Shown here in pieces: positions 12,539-21,231 of a stretch of 50,519 nucleotides of DNA; the first letter of the stretch is position 1; the number at the start of each line of letters is the position of its first letter. Origin of the DNA: Kordiimonadales bacterium (GTDB lineage: Bacteria > Pseudomonadota > Alphaproteobacteria > Sphingomonadales > Kordiimonadaceae); assembly GCA_002401685.1 (NCBI GenBank), contig NVTU01000010.1:26241-76759 (forward strand). The letters run 5' to 3'. A model generated the notes under the pieces. That model did not search any database and had not been told where the DNA came from. It saw only the letters and a list, made by a program, of their open reading frames with translations. The translations under genes and the position numbers were made by a program.

Positions 12539-14230
12539 TTATTGGTCTTGCAAATACGCCCTTAAGAACGGTTGCAAATCGGCCTCCAGTATAAATTCCT
12601 TTACCCCCGGCTTATCGCCGGGCCACCTGAATGGTTTTGCGCCAATTTCCGACAAGCAGCTAATTGCCTGCGACGCACCCGGCACCTGCTCTAATGGCTT
12701 AAGCACAAGCAAATTATGCCTAAACCACGAAAACGTTGCTGCGGCACGCATCCCGAGGGTCATACCTAGGTCAGGGCCCCAACCAAGGGTTCGCCAGTGC
12801 TCAAGCCAATATTCTATGGGATGACAATTGATGTGGCCATTACCTGGTTGATCGAGTGAAGCCGCAGAGAATATAATGGCCTTCTCCGCGCTAAGCCCCA
12901 TCATGCGCATCACTTTTAAAGCGCCCTCTTCTTCTCGATGTTCAAGCACTTCCAGGTTAACGATCAAATCAAAACTGTTCTTCGCCCCTTTCAATTGGGT
13001 GATATCGGCTTGCCGGTAGTTCTTTGCTGATAACATGGTTTGATCAGGCTTAACCCCATCGACGCCCATGACCCTGCCCGCTCCCAATGCACCAAACAAT
13101 TGGGTATATGCGCCAATACCGCAGCCTATATCCAAAACCGAATTGGGGTTCAATATTTCTGAAGCAAACCTGAATGGGGGTACGTCTATAAAGAGGTTAT
13201 CCCAACGCCACTTGTCGTCAAACGCGGTATCGGCCTTGCCGACTCTCCCGTTGCCACCCGATTTCGGCTTAAGTAAATTGAACAGCAACGCTTTCTTTTT
13301 CACCGACCCTTCCCATGATTTTGCCACCATCGTCAGCGGCGAAGCATACGATCCGTCGGAATATTTCCGGCCATAGGTAATCTGGTGATCTGAATTGGAT
13401 ACGTCTTTGTCCCAGTCGATCACCATATTTCGTTGCCCGTAATTAAAAGAGGCTTCACAAATGTCCTTTTTCATCACACTAGGCTGGAGCGCACGCTCAA
13501 AGTTTTCTTTCCACTGATGCGCTTCGTTTTTCCCTAATTCGAGGCCTTTCGCTTCTTTAGCCAAAATAGCCATCCAGCCATTCACGCCTTTGGCAATAAG
13601 CTGCTCTTCACTTCGGACCGGGAAATGCAGCAATGAAACATCTCTCAGATTCACAGATTCAATTGGAGTTTCATCCAAGGTTTCTATTCTATGGTTTCCC
13701 ATCGAAACCTGAAGCTCTTTTCCGATTTTTCCGCCCAATCGAAGAACGGCTTTAAAATGTTGCTCTCGCTCAGATTTTCGGCGCCATTTTATTGAAGCCG
13801 GTGGATCAGACTTGAGCTCCGAAAGGGGCTGGTTTTTCGGTAGCACATGGCTCACCCACGGCATTTTCCCGTAAAACCCGGTTGGAATTCTTGAAATCGA
13901 TTTTTCGAAGGAAGAACGACTGGGAGCTTGGACAAATTCATCTGCATCGAGAAAAATAATATATTCTGCAAAAAACGCCGACTGCACCATATGCAAGAAT
14001 TTGGTCATAAACTCTGATTGCGTATATTCGAATGTACGGTGGTCGAGCACGAGAACTCTTCCAGTTTCCCTCGCTAGTTTAATAAGAATGTTTCGCGTAT
14101 CATCAACTGACCCGTTATCGGCAATCACCATGTAATCGACGAATTTCAAATTATGCCGTACAAACGGCTCAATGATGTCCTGTTCGTTTTTAACCATTGA
14201 TAGAGATATTTTTTGAAATGCGGAAATCAT
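12539..14230 (-). CDS. Fusion: family-2 glycosyltransferase + SAM methyltransferase
   Basis: A 563-residue two-domain protein. Residues about 7-270 are a GT2-type glycosyltransferase of the Glyco_tranf_2_4 kind, with SMVKNEQDIIEPFVRH, VIADNGSVDDTRN and the metal site IIFLDADEFV (DADEF about 95-99). Residues about 345-520 are a Methyltransf_23-like domain with SVLDIGCGIGAYTQLFG, MGVDGVKPD and LIVNLEVLEHREEEGA. The protein could therefore add a sugar and methylate the same or a neighbouring residue; capping of a surface glycan chain is a reasonable inference. No signal peptide or membrane segment is evident, so it is cytosolic. The start ATG at 14,230 precedes a strong hydrophobic strand of the GT domain. 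Confidence 0.85.
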   Translation of the reverse strand: MISAFQKISLSMVKNEQDIIEPFVRHNLKFVDYMVIADNGSVDDTRNILIKLARETGRVLVLDHRTFEYTQSEFMTKFLHMVQSAFFAEYIIFLDADEFVQAPSRSSFEKSISRIPTGFYGKMPWVSHVLPKNQPLSELKSDPPASIKWRRKSEREQHFKAVLRLGGKIGKELQVSMGNHRIETLDETPIESVNLRDVSLLHFPVRSEEQLIAKGVNGWMAILAKEAKGLELGKNEAHQWKENFERALQPSVMKKDICEASFNYGQRNMVIDWDKDVSNSDHQITYGRKYSDGSYASPLTMVAKSWEGSVKKKALLFNLLKPKSGGNGRVGKADTAFDDKWRWDNLFIDVPPFRFASEILNPNSVLDIGCGIGAYTQLFGALGAGRVMGVDGVKPDQTMLSAKNYRQADITQLKGAKNSFDLIVNLEVLEHREEEGALKVMRMMGLSAEKAIIFSAASLDQPGNGHINCHPIEYWLEHWRTLGWGPDLGMTLGMRAAATFSWFRHNLLVLKPLEQVPGASQAISCLSEIGAKPFRWPGDKPGVKEFILEADLQPFLRAYLQDQ

Positions 14231-14286
14231 AATGAAGGCTCAAATTACTATAGAATTATTGTCTTAAAGTTTAATCCAGGGCAAAT

Positions 14287-14907
14287 CTACATTGCCGTTT
14301 TAACCAAATAAATTTGTCGAAGCGGAAACGAGAGAATTCTAATTTTACGTTGAAAAATATTTGTGAATGAATCGATAGCCAATTTAGGCATGTTAATCAG
14401 GTCTTGATTGCCCTTTTCTTCCATGAACCAAATATAATCGTCAAATACGATCATTCCGCCCACGCGCAACAAAGGAAATGCCATGGTAGCATCAGTAATG
14501 ACATCCGGAGCCTGATGCGAGCCATCAATATAAATAAGGTCAAAGTAGCCAGTTTTCTCCTCACAAATCAACTGCGCCAGCGCCTTGTAGGACAGTGTTT
14601 TATATCGGTGAAAATCGACCTTTTTTTGCGCCTTTTTTTGCGCCAAATCTATATTTTTTAGAAACCTATTTTCCACTTCAGACATCTCATGCCCAAAGGC
14701 TTGATTGTCAACGCCTCCCGCCCACGTATCGACGCAGTGAATTTCCAGATCGTTCCATTCGGAGCACTTTTCAATCAAATAGCAACTAGACTGGCCCTCA
14801 TAGGACCCAATTTCCAGTATCCTTTTAGGTTTCAGCTGAGGAACCCACCTATTCCACACATTTACGGTTTCCTGAAACCAGCTATTTGTAAATTCATACT
14901 CTGCCAC
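14287..14907 (-). CDS. Class I SAM-dependent methyltransferase (Methyltransf_24)
   Basis: A 206-residue methyltransferase with motif I RILEIGSYEGQSSCYLI, then IHCVDTWAGG, LIYIDGSHQAPDVITD and MIVFDDYIW. This DGSH/DDY pattern is typical of Methyltransf_24 enzymes encoded in polysaccharide and natural-product loci. The substrate is unknown. It is the most upstream gene of the island and is read in the same direction as the fusion gene, 56 bases ahead of it. The coding sequence contains a tandem 12-base repeat with two T7 runs (14,619-14,642) that encodes alternating Lys-Lys-Ala-Gln. Confidence 0.82.
   Translation of the reverse strand: MAEYEFTNSWFQETVNVWNRWVPQLKPKRILEIGSYEGQSSCYLIEKCSEWNDLEIHCVDTWAGGVDNQAFGHEMSEVENRFLKNIDLAQKKAQKKVDFHRYKTLSYKALAQLICEEKTGYFDLIYIDGSHQAPDVITDATMAFPLLRVGGMIVFDDYIWFMEEKGNQDLINMPKLAIDSFTNIFQRKIRILSFPLRQIYLVKTAM
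14619..14642 (-). repeat. Two tandem 12-base units with T7/A7 runs inside a methyltransferase gene
   Basis: Two exact copies of CCTTTTTTTGCG lie end to end within the methyltransferase at 14,287-14,907. Each contains seven T on the + strand (seven A in the mRNA). Such runs are prone to slippage in replication and transcription. At present the frame is intact. Confidence 0.85.
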
Positions 14908-15061
14908 ACTGACATCCTACATTAAGCAAAAAAACGATGTTTCAATACCGGGTGTTCTGGCTACTCGACTGAGCCAATCCGCCCCCAATCAGCTGTTTAT
15001 ACAGCCACTGCCTTTAAATCTGCAATCTGTTTCTCGGTGAAAAAGCAGTCTTCATCACCAG

Positions 15062-17302
15062 CTACATAAAGCTGTAAGGATCAATATCTACTTTAATTCT
15101 TACGCCCTTAATTTTCGGCGCTGAATTTATCCAGTCCCTAATAATCGGCTGAATTTTCATTTCCTTTGGTGCGTGCACCAACATGCGGAACCGGTGTTGG
15201 CCGCGCACACGCGCCATCGCGGCGGGTGCTGGCCCCACAAAATCAAGCCCTTCGAGTACCGGCGCGGCAGAGGCCAATTTCTGGCCTTGCATCATCACAT
15301 CGGGCGCAAAGGGGCCAGAGAGCACAACCGCAACCAGGCGGCCAAAAGGCGGCATATAATGCTGCGCCCGTACTTTTTTCTCAGCTGACAAAAAGGCTTC
15401 ACCGTCGCCAGACAACAATGCCTGCACTACCGGGTGTTCAGGCTCGTAGGACTGCAGATATACTTTACCTGGTTTATCTGCTCGTCCCGCCCGGCCTGCT
15501 ACTTGAACCAGCTGCTGGTAGGTGCGCTCGCCTGCCCGCAAATCACCGCCCCGCAAACCCAGGTCTGCATCAACCACACCAACGAGTGTCAGCGCCGGGA
15601 AATGGTAGCCCTTGGTAACAATCTGGGTCCCGATGATAATATCAAACTTCCGGTCCGCTATTTCCCCAACCACACGCGCTGTTTGTGCCGTTGTTGTCAG
15701 TGTATCGCTTGTCATTACAGTCACCCGGGCACGCGGGAACCGTTTGGTAACTTCCTCGAACAGGCGTTCTGCGCCCGGCCCGCACGCCACCAGCGCGTCT
15801 TCGGTTTTACATTCGGGGCAGGCCTTGGGCACTTCTTCTTTATAGCCACAGTGGTGGCATTGCAGTTCGCGGCGAAAACGGTGCTCCACCAACCATGCAC
15901 TGCAACTGGCACATTCAATTCTATGCCCGCAGGTCCGGCACAGCGTCAGCGGCGCATAACCGCGACGATTAAGGAACAGCATCACCTGCTCACCAGCGAC
16001 AACTGTTTTTTCTATCTGCGTCACAAGTATAGGCGACAGCCACATGCCTGCCTCAGGCGGTTCGTGACGCATATCAATCGCGTGCATCTCCGGCAGCTGC
16101 GCACCGCCGTGGCGTTCGCGCATTTCAAGCCGCTCATACCGCCCTGCATCTGCATTCACCAAAGTTTCTAATGAAGGTGTGGCACTTGCCAGAACGATAG
16201 GGCATTTAGCCAGTTTCGCCCGCACAATGGCCATATCGCGTGCATGGTACAGCACGCCCTCTTCCTGCTTGAACGACTGGTCGTGTTCCTCGTCGACCGT
16301 AATGAAGGCCAATTTTTGAAACGGCAGGAACAAGGCAGACCGCGCGCCTACGACCACACGCGCTTCACCAGATGCCACCGCATTCCATGCACGGCGCCTA
16401 CCGGCCAGCCCTATCTCGGAATGCCAAACAACCGGCGCAACACCGAAGCGGTCCTCAAAACGGTCGAGCCACTGGGACGTCAGCGCGATCTCAGGCACCA
16501 GTACCAGCACTTGCGCTTCAGGCTCTTCAAGGGCTTCAGCCAACCCTTCGAAATACACTTCCGTTTTGCCAGAGCCAGTTACTCCGTCGAGCATGAAAGG
16601 CGCGAAGCCGCCCTCCCATACCTTATCGCGAATGGCTTTTGCGGCCACTTCCTGCTCTGCAGAAAGTGTCGGGCCCTTGAGCGTCAAATCAGGCTGTTCG
16701 AAAGGGCGATCAACTGACAGTTCCAGCGTCTTCAAGCCGCCTGCCTTGGCAAGCCCGCGCACTACTGCCTCGCCAACGTCTGCCCGCTCAGCAATTGCGC
16801 TAGCTGTCTCTGGCGCACCGGGCGCCATTACATCCAAAACTGATATTCTGGCAGGGGTCATACGCACACCCCCCCTGGCATCGTCCGTCGCGCCCTCTAG
16901 TGCTACATAGTGCTTTTTTACGGGAACAGGTTTCAGCGCAGCGGGCGACGACAAACACATGCGCAAAACAGCCCCCTGGTTCGCCAACGTATAGGCAGAA
17001 ACCCAGTCTACGAACCGCCGCACATCCTCCGGGATTGGCAGCATATCTAGAATGCGTGCAATGGGTTTCAACTTTGCAAACGCAAAGACCCTTCCGCCTT
17101 TGCATGTCTTCCCGTCCCACACCACGCCAATCACTGTACGGCCAGAAAGCGGCACTTCAACGAGGGAACCCGGTACCGGGCACTGGCTACCATCAGCAAC
17201 TGCATAATCAAGCGGGCCCGCGAGCGGCACAGGCAGCAGCACTTTGCAGCGCACGCCTTCATGCTCGCTGTTTGCATCCAAATTTAGCGCTTGCTGTTTC
17301 AT
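15062..17302 (-). CDS. priA: Primosomal helicase PriA
   Basis: 3'-to-5' DNA helicase that reloads the replisome at stalled forks. With the ATG at 17,302 (MKQQALNLD) it has 746 residues. The order is an N-terminal DNA-binding domain, Walker A GVTGSGKT (240-247), the DEEH box (337-340), and the zinc-binding insert with eight cysteines at about 455, 458, 464, 467, 482, 485, 495 and 498. The helicase C domain follows, with GTQIVTKGYHFP and QVAGRAGR. The frame stays open to a TTG at 17,368, but the added residues have no family match. PriA in related genomes usually lies near the atp operon; here an island of nearly 5 kb separates them. Confidence 0.97.
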   Translation of the reverse strand: MKQQALNLDANSEHEGVRCKVLLPVPLAGPLDYAVADGSQCPVPGSLVEVPLSGRTVIGVVWDGKTCKGGRVFAFAKLKPIARILDMLPIPEDVRRFVDWVSAYTLANQGAVLRMCLSSPAALKPVPVKKHYVALEGATDDARGGVRMTPARISVLDVMAPGAPETASAIAERADVGEAVVRGLAKAGGLKTLELSVDRPFEQPDLTLKGPTLSAEQEVAAKAIRDKVWEGGFAPFMLDGVTGSGKTEVYFEGLAEALEEPEAQVLVLVPEIALTSQWLDRFEDRFGVAPVVWHSEIGLAGRRRAWNAVASGEARVVVGARSALFLPFQKLAFITVDEEHDQSFKQEEGVLYHARDMAIVRAKLAKCPIVLASATPSLETLVNADAGRYERLEMRERHGGAQLPEMHAIDMRHEPPEAGMWLSPILVTQIEKTVVAGEQVMLFLNRRGYAPLTLCRTCGHRIECASCSAWLVEHRFRRELQCHHCGYKEEVPKACPECKTEDALVACGPGAERLFEEVTKRFPRARVTVMTSDTLTTTAQTARVVGEIADRKFDIIIGTQIVTKGYHFPALTLVGVVDADLGLRGGDLRAGERTYQQLVQVAGRAGRADKPGKVYLQSYEPEHPVVQALLSGDGEAFLSAEKKVRAQHYMPPFGRLVAVVLSGPFAPDVMMQGQKLASAAPVLEGLDFVGPAPAAMARVRGQHRFRMLVHAPKEMKIQPIIRDWINSAPKIKGVRIKVDIDPYSFM

Positions 17303-17440
17303 TCGGTCTCGGAAGGTTTTTGGGATCAGGTTTCCGCCTAGCATAGAAAGGCCTGCGCCCCGGCGCAATAAGGCAGCGAGCGTTATTCAATTTCTTCGCT
17401 CTCGCTCGATGAAGGCTTCCTCAGTTTATTCTGCGCAGGA

Positions 17441-17469
17441 TTGTCAAAACCAGCCATTCCCCTTGATAA
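17441..17469 (+). promoter_or_regulatory. Candidate sigma-70 promoter for the transaldolase gene
   Basis: TTGTCA at 17,441 and TGATAA at 17,464 are separated by 17 bases, 118 bases upstream of the coding start. The -10 box is only a fair match, so this is tentative. Confidence 0.35.
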
Positions 17470-17547
17470 AGAGGCCCATATCTAATAGGCAAGAGCCATA
17501 GGTTGCCTTTGGCCCACCGACAGACTTAACCCTGAGCCTGAAAACTA

Positions 17548-17575
17548 ATTCCGTAAGCGGCATACCCTACGGAAT
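17548..17575 (+). promoter_or_regulatory. Perfect inverted repeat abutting the ribosome site of the transaldolase gene
   Basis: ATTCCGTA and TACGGAAT form a perfect 8-bp inverted repeat around a 12-base loop. The repeat ends directly against AGGAG, the ribosome site of the gene starting at 17,587. It could be a repressor operator or an mRNA hairpin that sets translation. Confidence 0.5.
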
Positions 17576-17586
17576 AGGAGCATAAA

Positions 17587-18240
17587 ATGAAATTTTTCCT
17601 CGATACAGCCGACATTGGCGAAATCCGCGAAGCAAACGCAACAGGCTTGCTGGACGGCGTTACAACAAACCCGTCACTGATTAAAAAAGCAGGCCGCGAG
17701 TTCTTCGAAGTTATTACGGAAATCGCCGCTGAGGTTGATGGCCCAGTGTCCGCTGAAACTGTAGCGCACGACCACGAAACCATGCTCAAAGAAGGCTTCA
17801 AGTGCGCTGAGATTGCGGACAACATAGCTGTTAAAGTCCCGCTGACGATGGAAGGCCTTAAAACCTGCAAGGTTTTGCGCGCTGAGGGCATCATGGTGAA
17901 TGTAACGCTTTGCTTCTCTGCCAATCAGGCGCTGCTGGCTGCAAAAGCGGGCGCAAGCTTCATATCACCGTTTGTTGGCCGCCATGACGATGTGGGCTTC
18001 AACGGGATGGAATTGATCGAAGATATCCGCTGCATCTACGACAATTACGGCTACACCACTGAAATTTTGGTAGCCTCCGTTCGGCACCCAACGCACATTT
18101 TGGAAGCTGCACGCATCGGTGCTGATGTATCAACTTTCCCGTGGAGCGTGATGCAGAAGCTTTTCAATCACCCGCTAACCACCAACGGCCTCGCGGGCTT
18201 TGATAAAGATTGGGCAGCGACCGGCTTTTCAATTCTCTAG
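17587..18240 (+). CDS. Transaldolase-like fructose-6-phosphate aldolase family protein (TalC/MipB)
   Basis: Small transaldolase of 217 residues that works through a Schiff base at Lys83 (NIAVKVPLT). It moves a dihydroxyacetone unit in the non-oxidative pentose phosphate pathway. [19 protein letters not shown] and NVTLCFS are family signatures. SPFVGR carries Phe129 where true fructose-6-phosphate aldolase has Tyr, so transaldolase is the better call. It pairs functionally with transketolase (tkt) elsewhere in the window. The ribosome site is AGGAG, and an inverted repeat sits directly before it. A strong terminator follows the stop. Confidence 0.92.
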   Translation: MKFFLDTADIGEIREANATGLLDGVTTNPSLIKKAGREFFEVITEIAAEVDGPVSAETVAHDHETMLKEGFKCAEIADNIAVKVPLTMEGLKTCKVLRAEGIMVNVTLCFSANQALLAAKAGASFISPFVGRHDDVGFNGMELIEDIRCIYDNYGYTTEILVASVRHPTHILEAARIGADVSTFPWSVMQKLFNHPLTTNGLAGFDKDWAATGFSIL

Positions 18241-18266
18241 CCTTTGCCACTAAATTTTTTGAGGAG

Positions 18267-18293
18267 AGGCGCGGCAGATCCCGCGCCTTTTTT
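18267..18293 (+). terminator. Rho-independent terminator after the transaldolase gene
   Basis: AGGCGCGG and CCGCGCCT form a perfect 8-bp GC-rich stem with a 6-base loop, followed by six T. It ends just before the start codon of the next gene at 18,301, which therefore needs its own promoter or read-through. Confidence 0.9.
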
Positions 18294-18300
18294 ATGAGCT

Positions 18301-18963
18301 ATGACAGCAACAGCCTTTAAAAAACTACTGACCGATAACCCATGGCCTAACACCGACGGCGTTACGGCGTGGGATTTCACCCTTGGCGGTCGTGGCCGCG
18401 AATTGATTGATCAGATTATTCTAAAGCAGAAACCCTCTTTCATGTTGGAAATTGGCTGCTTTTTGAATGCCTCGGCAAAACGCTGGCTATCCCTAGATGC
18501 TGGGCTCAAGCTTGTGGGTGTCGACCCTTGGTCTGATACGCTGATTGAACAGTGCAAACGTTATGTGGGCAGGCCGGGCCTGACACGGGCTTACCCCGAC
18601 ATTGAAGAGCAAAAACTGTTCGCTTCCGACATAGAACGCCAAAGCCCGTTTGTTACAGCGATGGCAAACCTGAGCGGCTTTGAAGATCGCTTCGTGCCAT
18701 ACCGTGGCTTTTCTCCTGAAGTCTTGGCTGCTCTAAAAGCGACAGGCTTTGTGCCCGATTTAATTTACATAGACGCCGGGAAAAAAGCCGATGACCTGGA
18801 GGTGTGCCACGCACTTTGGCCAGCTGCGATGATCACGGGCGACGATTGGCATTGGGGCCGCACCAAAGGCTATCCCATGCGCAAAATCGTAAACGCATTT
18901 GCGGCAAAGCACGGCTTCACAGTGATCGCAGACCACGCAACCTGGGTGCTTGAACGGCCCTGA
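18301..18963 (+). CDS. Class I SAM-dependent methyltransferase-like protein
   Basis: A 220-residue Rossmann protein with motif I FMLEIGCFLNASAKRWL, then LVGVDPWSD, LIYIDAGKKADDLEV and MITGDDWHW. It resembles Methyltransf_24 enzymes and the proteins at 11,580 and 14,287, although IDAGKK replaces their IDGSH/LDGLH. The substrate is unknown. The ATG lies only eight bases after the T-run of the preceding terminator and has no clear ribosome site, so a leaderless or poorly expressed message is possible. It is convergent with the ASCH-domain gene. Confidence 0.75.
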   Translation: MTATAFKKLLTDNPWPNTDGVTAWDFTLGGRGRELIDQIILKQKPSFMLEIGCFLNASAKRWLSLDAGLKLVGVDPWSDTLIEQCKRYVGRPGLTRAYPDIEEQKLFASDIERQSPFVTAMANLSGFEDRFVPYRGFSPEVLAALKATGFVPDLIYIDAGKKADDLEVCHALWPAAMITGDDWHWGRTKGYPMRKIVNAFAAKHGFTVIADHATWVLERP

Positions 18964-19032
18964 CTATTTAAGACCTGCCTGGACCTAAGCGCCGCGTTAG
19001 ATAACCGGCATGACGCACGGCGTGGCGATGGG

Positions 19033-19434
19033 TCAGCTAAAGCGCTTGGTCACCCGAAACTGCTCACATACAAGCTTCATATCTTGCGAGAAAACACCTT
19101 GCCGCCTGAAATAAGCCTCATGGTCCGCACGCCAATTCTCTAGCGAGCGATCCCCTTCTCCTTCAAGAAAGGCAAAGTCAGCCGACACGTCACAGAACCG
19201 GGCAAAATCAACAGCGGTAATTTCAATGACACAGGCCTTTTCACCGTGGCCATCCAACACGATCTGACGCTCGCCGATCTTGCTTAGCTCGTCTGTTTCT
19301 AATTCTGGAGAATAGCAAGTGGCAGTTTTCCTGCCGTTCATCACCAATGCAAGAAGTTCGTCAGCCAGCTCTGGGCTATCACCGAATGAAAACGATAAAA
19401 GATCGGATTGCTTTGGGTCAGCCGCTGCGGTCAC
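19033..19434 (-). CDS. ASCH-domain protein
   Basis: A small cytosolic protein of 133 residues with an ASCH fold. The marker VMNGRKTATC matches the family GxKxxT loop, and acidic and aromatic residues follow in the usual order to AYFRRQGVFS. ASCH proteins are thought to bind RNA; some hydrolyse modified cytidines. It begins two bases after the purK stop on the same strand, so it is probably translated from the purEK message. That position suggests a nucleoside-related job (inference). Confidence 0.82.
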   Translation of the reverse strand: MTAAADPKQSDLLSFSFGDSPELADELLALVMNGRKTATCYSPELETDELSKIGERQIVLDGHGEKACVIEITAVDFARFCDVSADFAFLEGEGDRSLENWRADHEAYFRRQGVFSQDMKLVCEQFRVTKRFS

Positions 19435-19436
19435 AT

Positions 19437-20510
19437 TTAATCCTCAGTAACCCAGGTAACGTGGCCCATTTTTCTACCGTCGCGCGGGTCATGTTTGCCG
19501 TAATGATGGTAAGCCGCAGTTGGGTCCGACAGATATTTTTCAAAATCGAGAATATCTTTGCCGAGCAAGTTCTTCATCACGACTTTGCCGCGGGCGCTCG
19601 TGGGCCCAAGCGGCAGGTCACATATCGCCCGTATATGCTGCTCAAACTGGCTGGTCTGCGCGCCTTCAATGGTCCAGTGGCCACTATTGTGAACCCGTGG
19701 AGCAATTTCGTTCACGGTGATTTCGCCCTTGGCGTCATTGACGAACATCTCAACAGCCAATACGCCGATATACTCAAGCTCGTTAGCAATGCGGGTCGCG
19801 AGCACCTTGGCCTTTGCTTCAATCATTTCGTTGATGTTGGCCGGTACCGTCGTGACATCCAGCACGTGATTGGTATGGACGTTCTCAGCCACGGGGAAAG
19901 CGGCGACATCAGCTGATACACTGCGCGCGACAATCACGCTGATCTCGCGGTCAAAGGTGACAAACCCTTCAAGGATTGCCGGGCCACCCTTGGTTATGTC
20001 CATCACGGCGTCAAAATCACGCTTGGACTTCACCATGACCTGGCCTTTGCCGTCGTAGCCAAAACGCCGTGTTTTAGCCACCGCTGGCCGCCCAATTACG
20101 GCAAAGGCTGCTTCAAGCTCTTCACGCGTATCAAACGCCTGGTAGGGGGCTGTAGTCGCTCCCGCTTTATTCAAAAACTCTTTTTCGCTGAGCCTGTCCT
20201 GCGATATTTCCAGCGCTTTGCGTCCGGGACGCAGGGGCTTGATGGCTTCAATAATCTTAGCCGTTGCTGCGGGGATATTCTCAAACTCGTAGGTCACCAC
20301 ATCAACCGACTGGGCAAAGGCCATCAGGGCTTCTTCGTCATCGTATGCCGCCACGGTCACTTGATCCGCCACGTGAAAAGCCGGGCTATGAGTATCCGGG
20401 CAATATATGTGAATTCGGTAGCCAAATTTAGCGGCGGCAAGGGCGATCATACGGCCCAACTGGCCACCACCCAAAATACCGATCGTCCCTTCAGGGTTGA
20501 TCCTGGTCAT
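19437..20510 (-). CDS. purK: N5-carboxyaminoimidazole ribonucleotide synthase
   Basis: ATP-grasp enzyme that carboxylates AIR to N5-CAIR with bicarbonate in purine synthesis. It has the opening nucleotide loop GILGGGQLGRMIALAA, the substrate part FENIP, and the ATP-grasp segments RRFGYDGKGQ and VNEIAPRVHNSGHWT. The length is 357 residues. It lies 14 bases downstream of purE, its pathway partner, and is followed at once by the ASCH gene. Confidence 0.97.
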   Translation of the reverse strand: MTRINPEGTIGILGGGQLGRMIALAAAKFGYRIHIYCPDTHSPAFHVADQVTVAAYDDEEALMAFAQSVDVVTYEFENIPAATAKIIEAIKPLRPGRKALEISQDRLSEKEFLNKAGATTAPYQAFDTREELEAAFAVIGRPAVAKTRRFGYDGKGQVMVKSKRDFDAVMDITKGGPAILEGFVTFDREISVIVARSVSADVAAFPVAENVHTNHVLDVTTVPANINEMIEAKAKVLATRIANELEYIGVLAVEMFVNDAKGEITVNEIAPRVHNSGHWTIEGAQTSQFEQHIRAICDLPLGPTSARGKVVMKNLLGKDILDFEKYLSDPTAAYHHYGKHDPRDGRKMGHVTWVTED

Positions 20511-20524
20511 GTTCTAACTCTTAC

Positions 20525-21031
20525 TTAATCGCCAGAAGGCGCATCAACCGGGTCTTCAGCAACACTAGCCGTTTGCCGATCCCGCCAACTATCAAGCTTC
20601 GCCGCAACAGTATCGTCCATCAATGCTATCACCGAAGCCGCCAAAAGACCTGCATTTTTTGCACCAGCCTTGCCAATTGCCAGCGTCCCTACAGGAACAC
20701 CACCTGGCATTTGCACGATCGAAAGCAAACTATCTTTGCCTGACATCGTGCTTGACTGAATAGGCACCCCGAACACCGGAAGCGGTGTCATGGCTGCTGC
20801 CATCCCTGGCAGATGCGCTGCACCGCCTGCGCCGCCGATGATCACTTTTAGGCCGCGTTCTTTTGCGGACGTTGCGTATTTATACAGCCGGTCCGGCGTC
20901 CTGTGCGCAGAGACAATTTTTGTCTCAAACGGGACACCAAGCTCTTCCAGCACATCGGCTGCCAGCTTCATCGTGGGCCAGTCAGATTGACTACCCATAA
21001 TAATTCCAACGATTGGTAACGTTTCGCTCAT
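20525..21031 (-). CDS. purE: N5-CAIR mutase
   Basis: Converts N5-CAIR to CAIR, the step after PurK. The class I pattern is clear: [12 protein letters not shown] binds phosphate, SAHRTPDRL carries the catalytic His, and [12 protein letters not shown] and GVPIQSS follow. The length is 168 residues. AGGATAGG lies upstream of the ATG. It is the first gene of the purEK-ASCH unit and is divergent from the GGDEF gene across about 200 bases that must hold both promoters. Confidence 0.97.
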   Translation of the reverse strand: MSETLPIVGIIMGSQSDWPTMKLAADVLEELGVPFETKIVSAHRTPDRLYKYATSAKERGLKVIIGGAGGAAHLPGMAAAMTPLPVFGVPIQSSTMSGKDSLLSIVQMPGGVPVGTLAIGKAGAKNAGLLAASVIALMDDTVAAKLDSWRDRQTASVAEDPVDAPSGD

Positions 21032-21192
21032 TGATTTAGCCTATCCTAAAGGGGCGAAAAACCGCAGTAAACAAATGTTTGGGCGTCTGCGAAGCGCGCA
21101 TTATAGATATGGTAATGGGCTTTGCAAGAGAAGCCTTCGCCCCTTTTGTTTCGCGGGGCTTGCATGTAGAAAGCCTTTGACGTCATAATAGG

Positions 21193-21207
21193 TTAACCGA
21201 GTTTTAG
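21193..21207 (+). promoter_or_regulatory. Near-consensus CtrA-type site before the GGDEF gene
   Basis: TTAA, seven bases, then TTAG lies 25 bases before the GGDEF start. It is one mismatch from the CtrA box TTAA-N7-TTAA. By itself this is weak evidence. Confidence 0.3.
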
Positions 21208-21231
21208 AATAAAGTAGCTACAGATTAATAC

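Noticed and set aside
14908-15061. Possible gene tail on the - strand after priA (AGDEDCFFTEKQIADLKAVAV)
   Set aside because: It has a stop at a sensible place but no start, overlaps the priA end, and I recognise no family; chance is as likely.
15434-16171. Long + strand open frame opposite priA
   Set aside because: Rich in Cys and His in a pattern that mirrors the priA zinc region; it is antisense to a certain gene.
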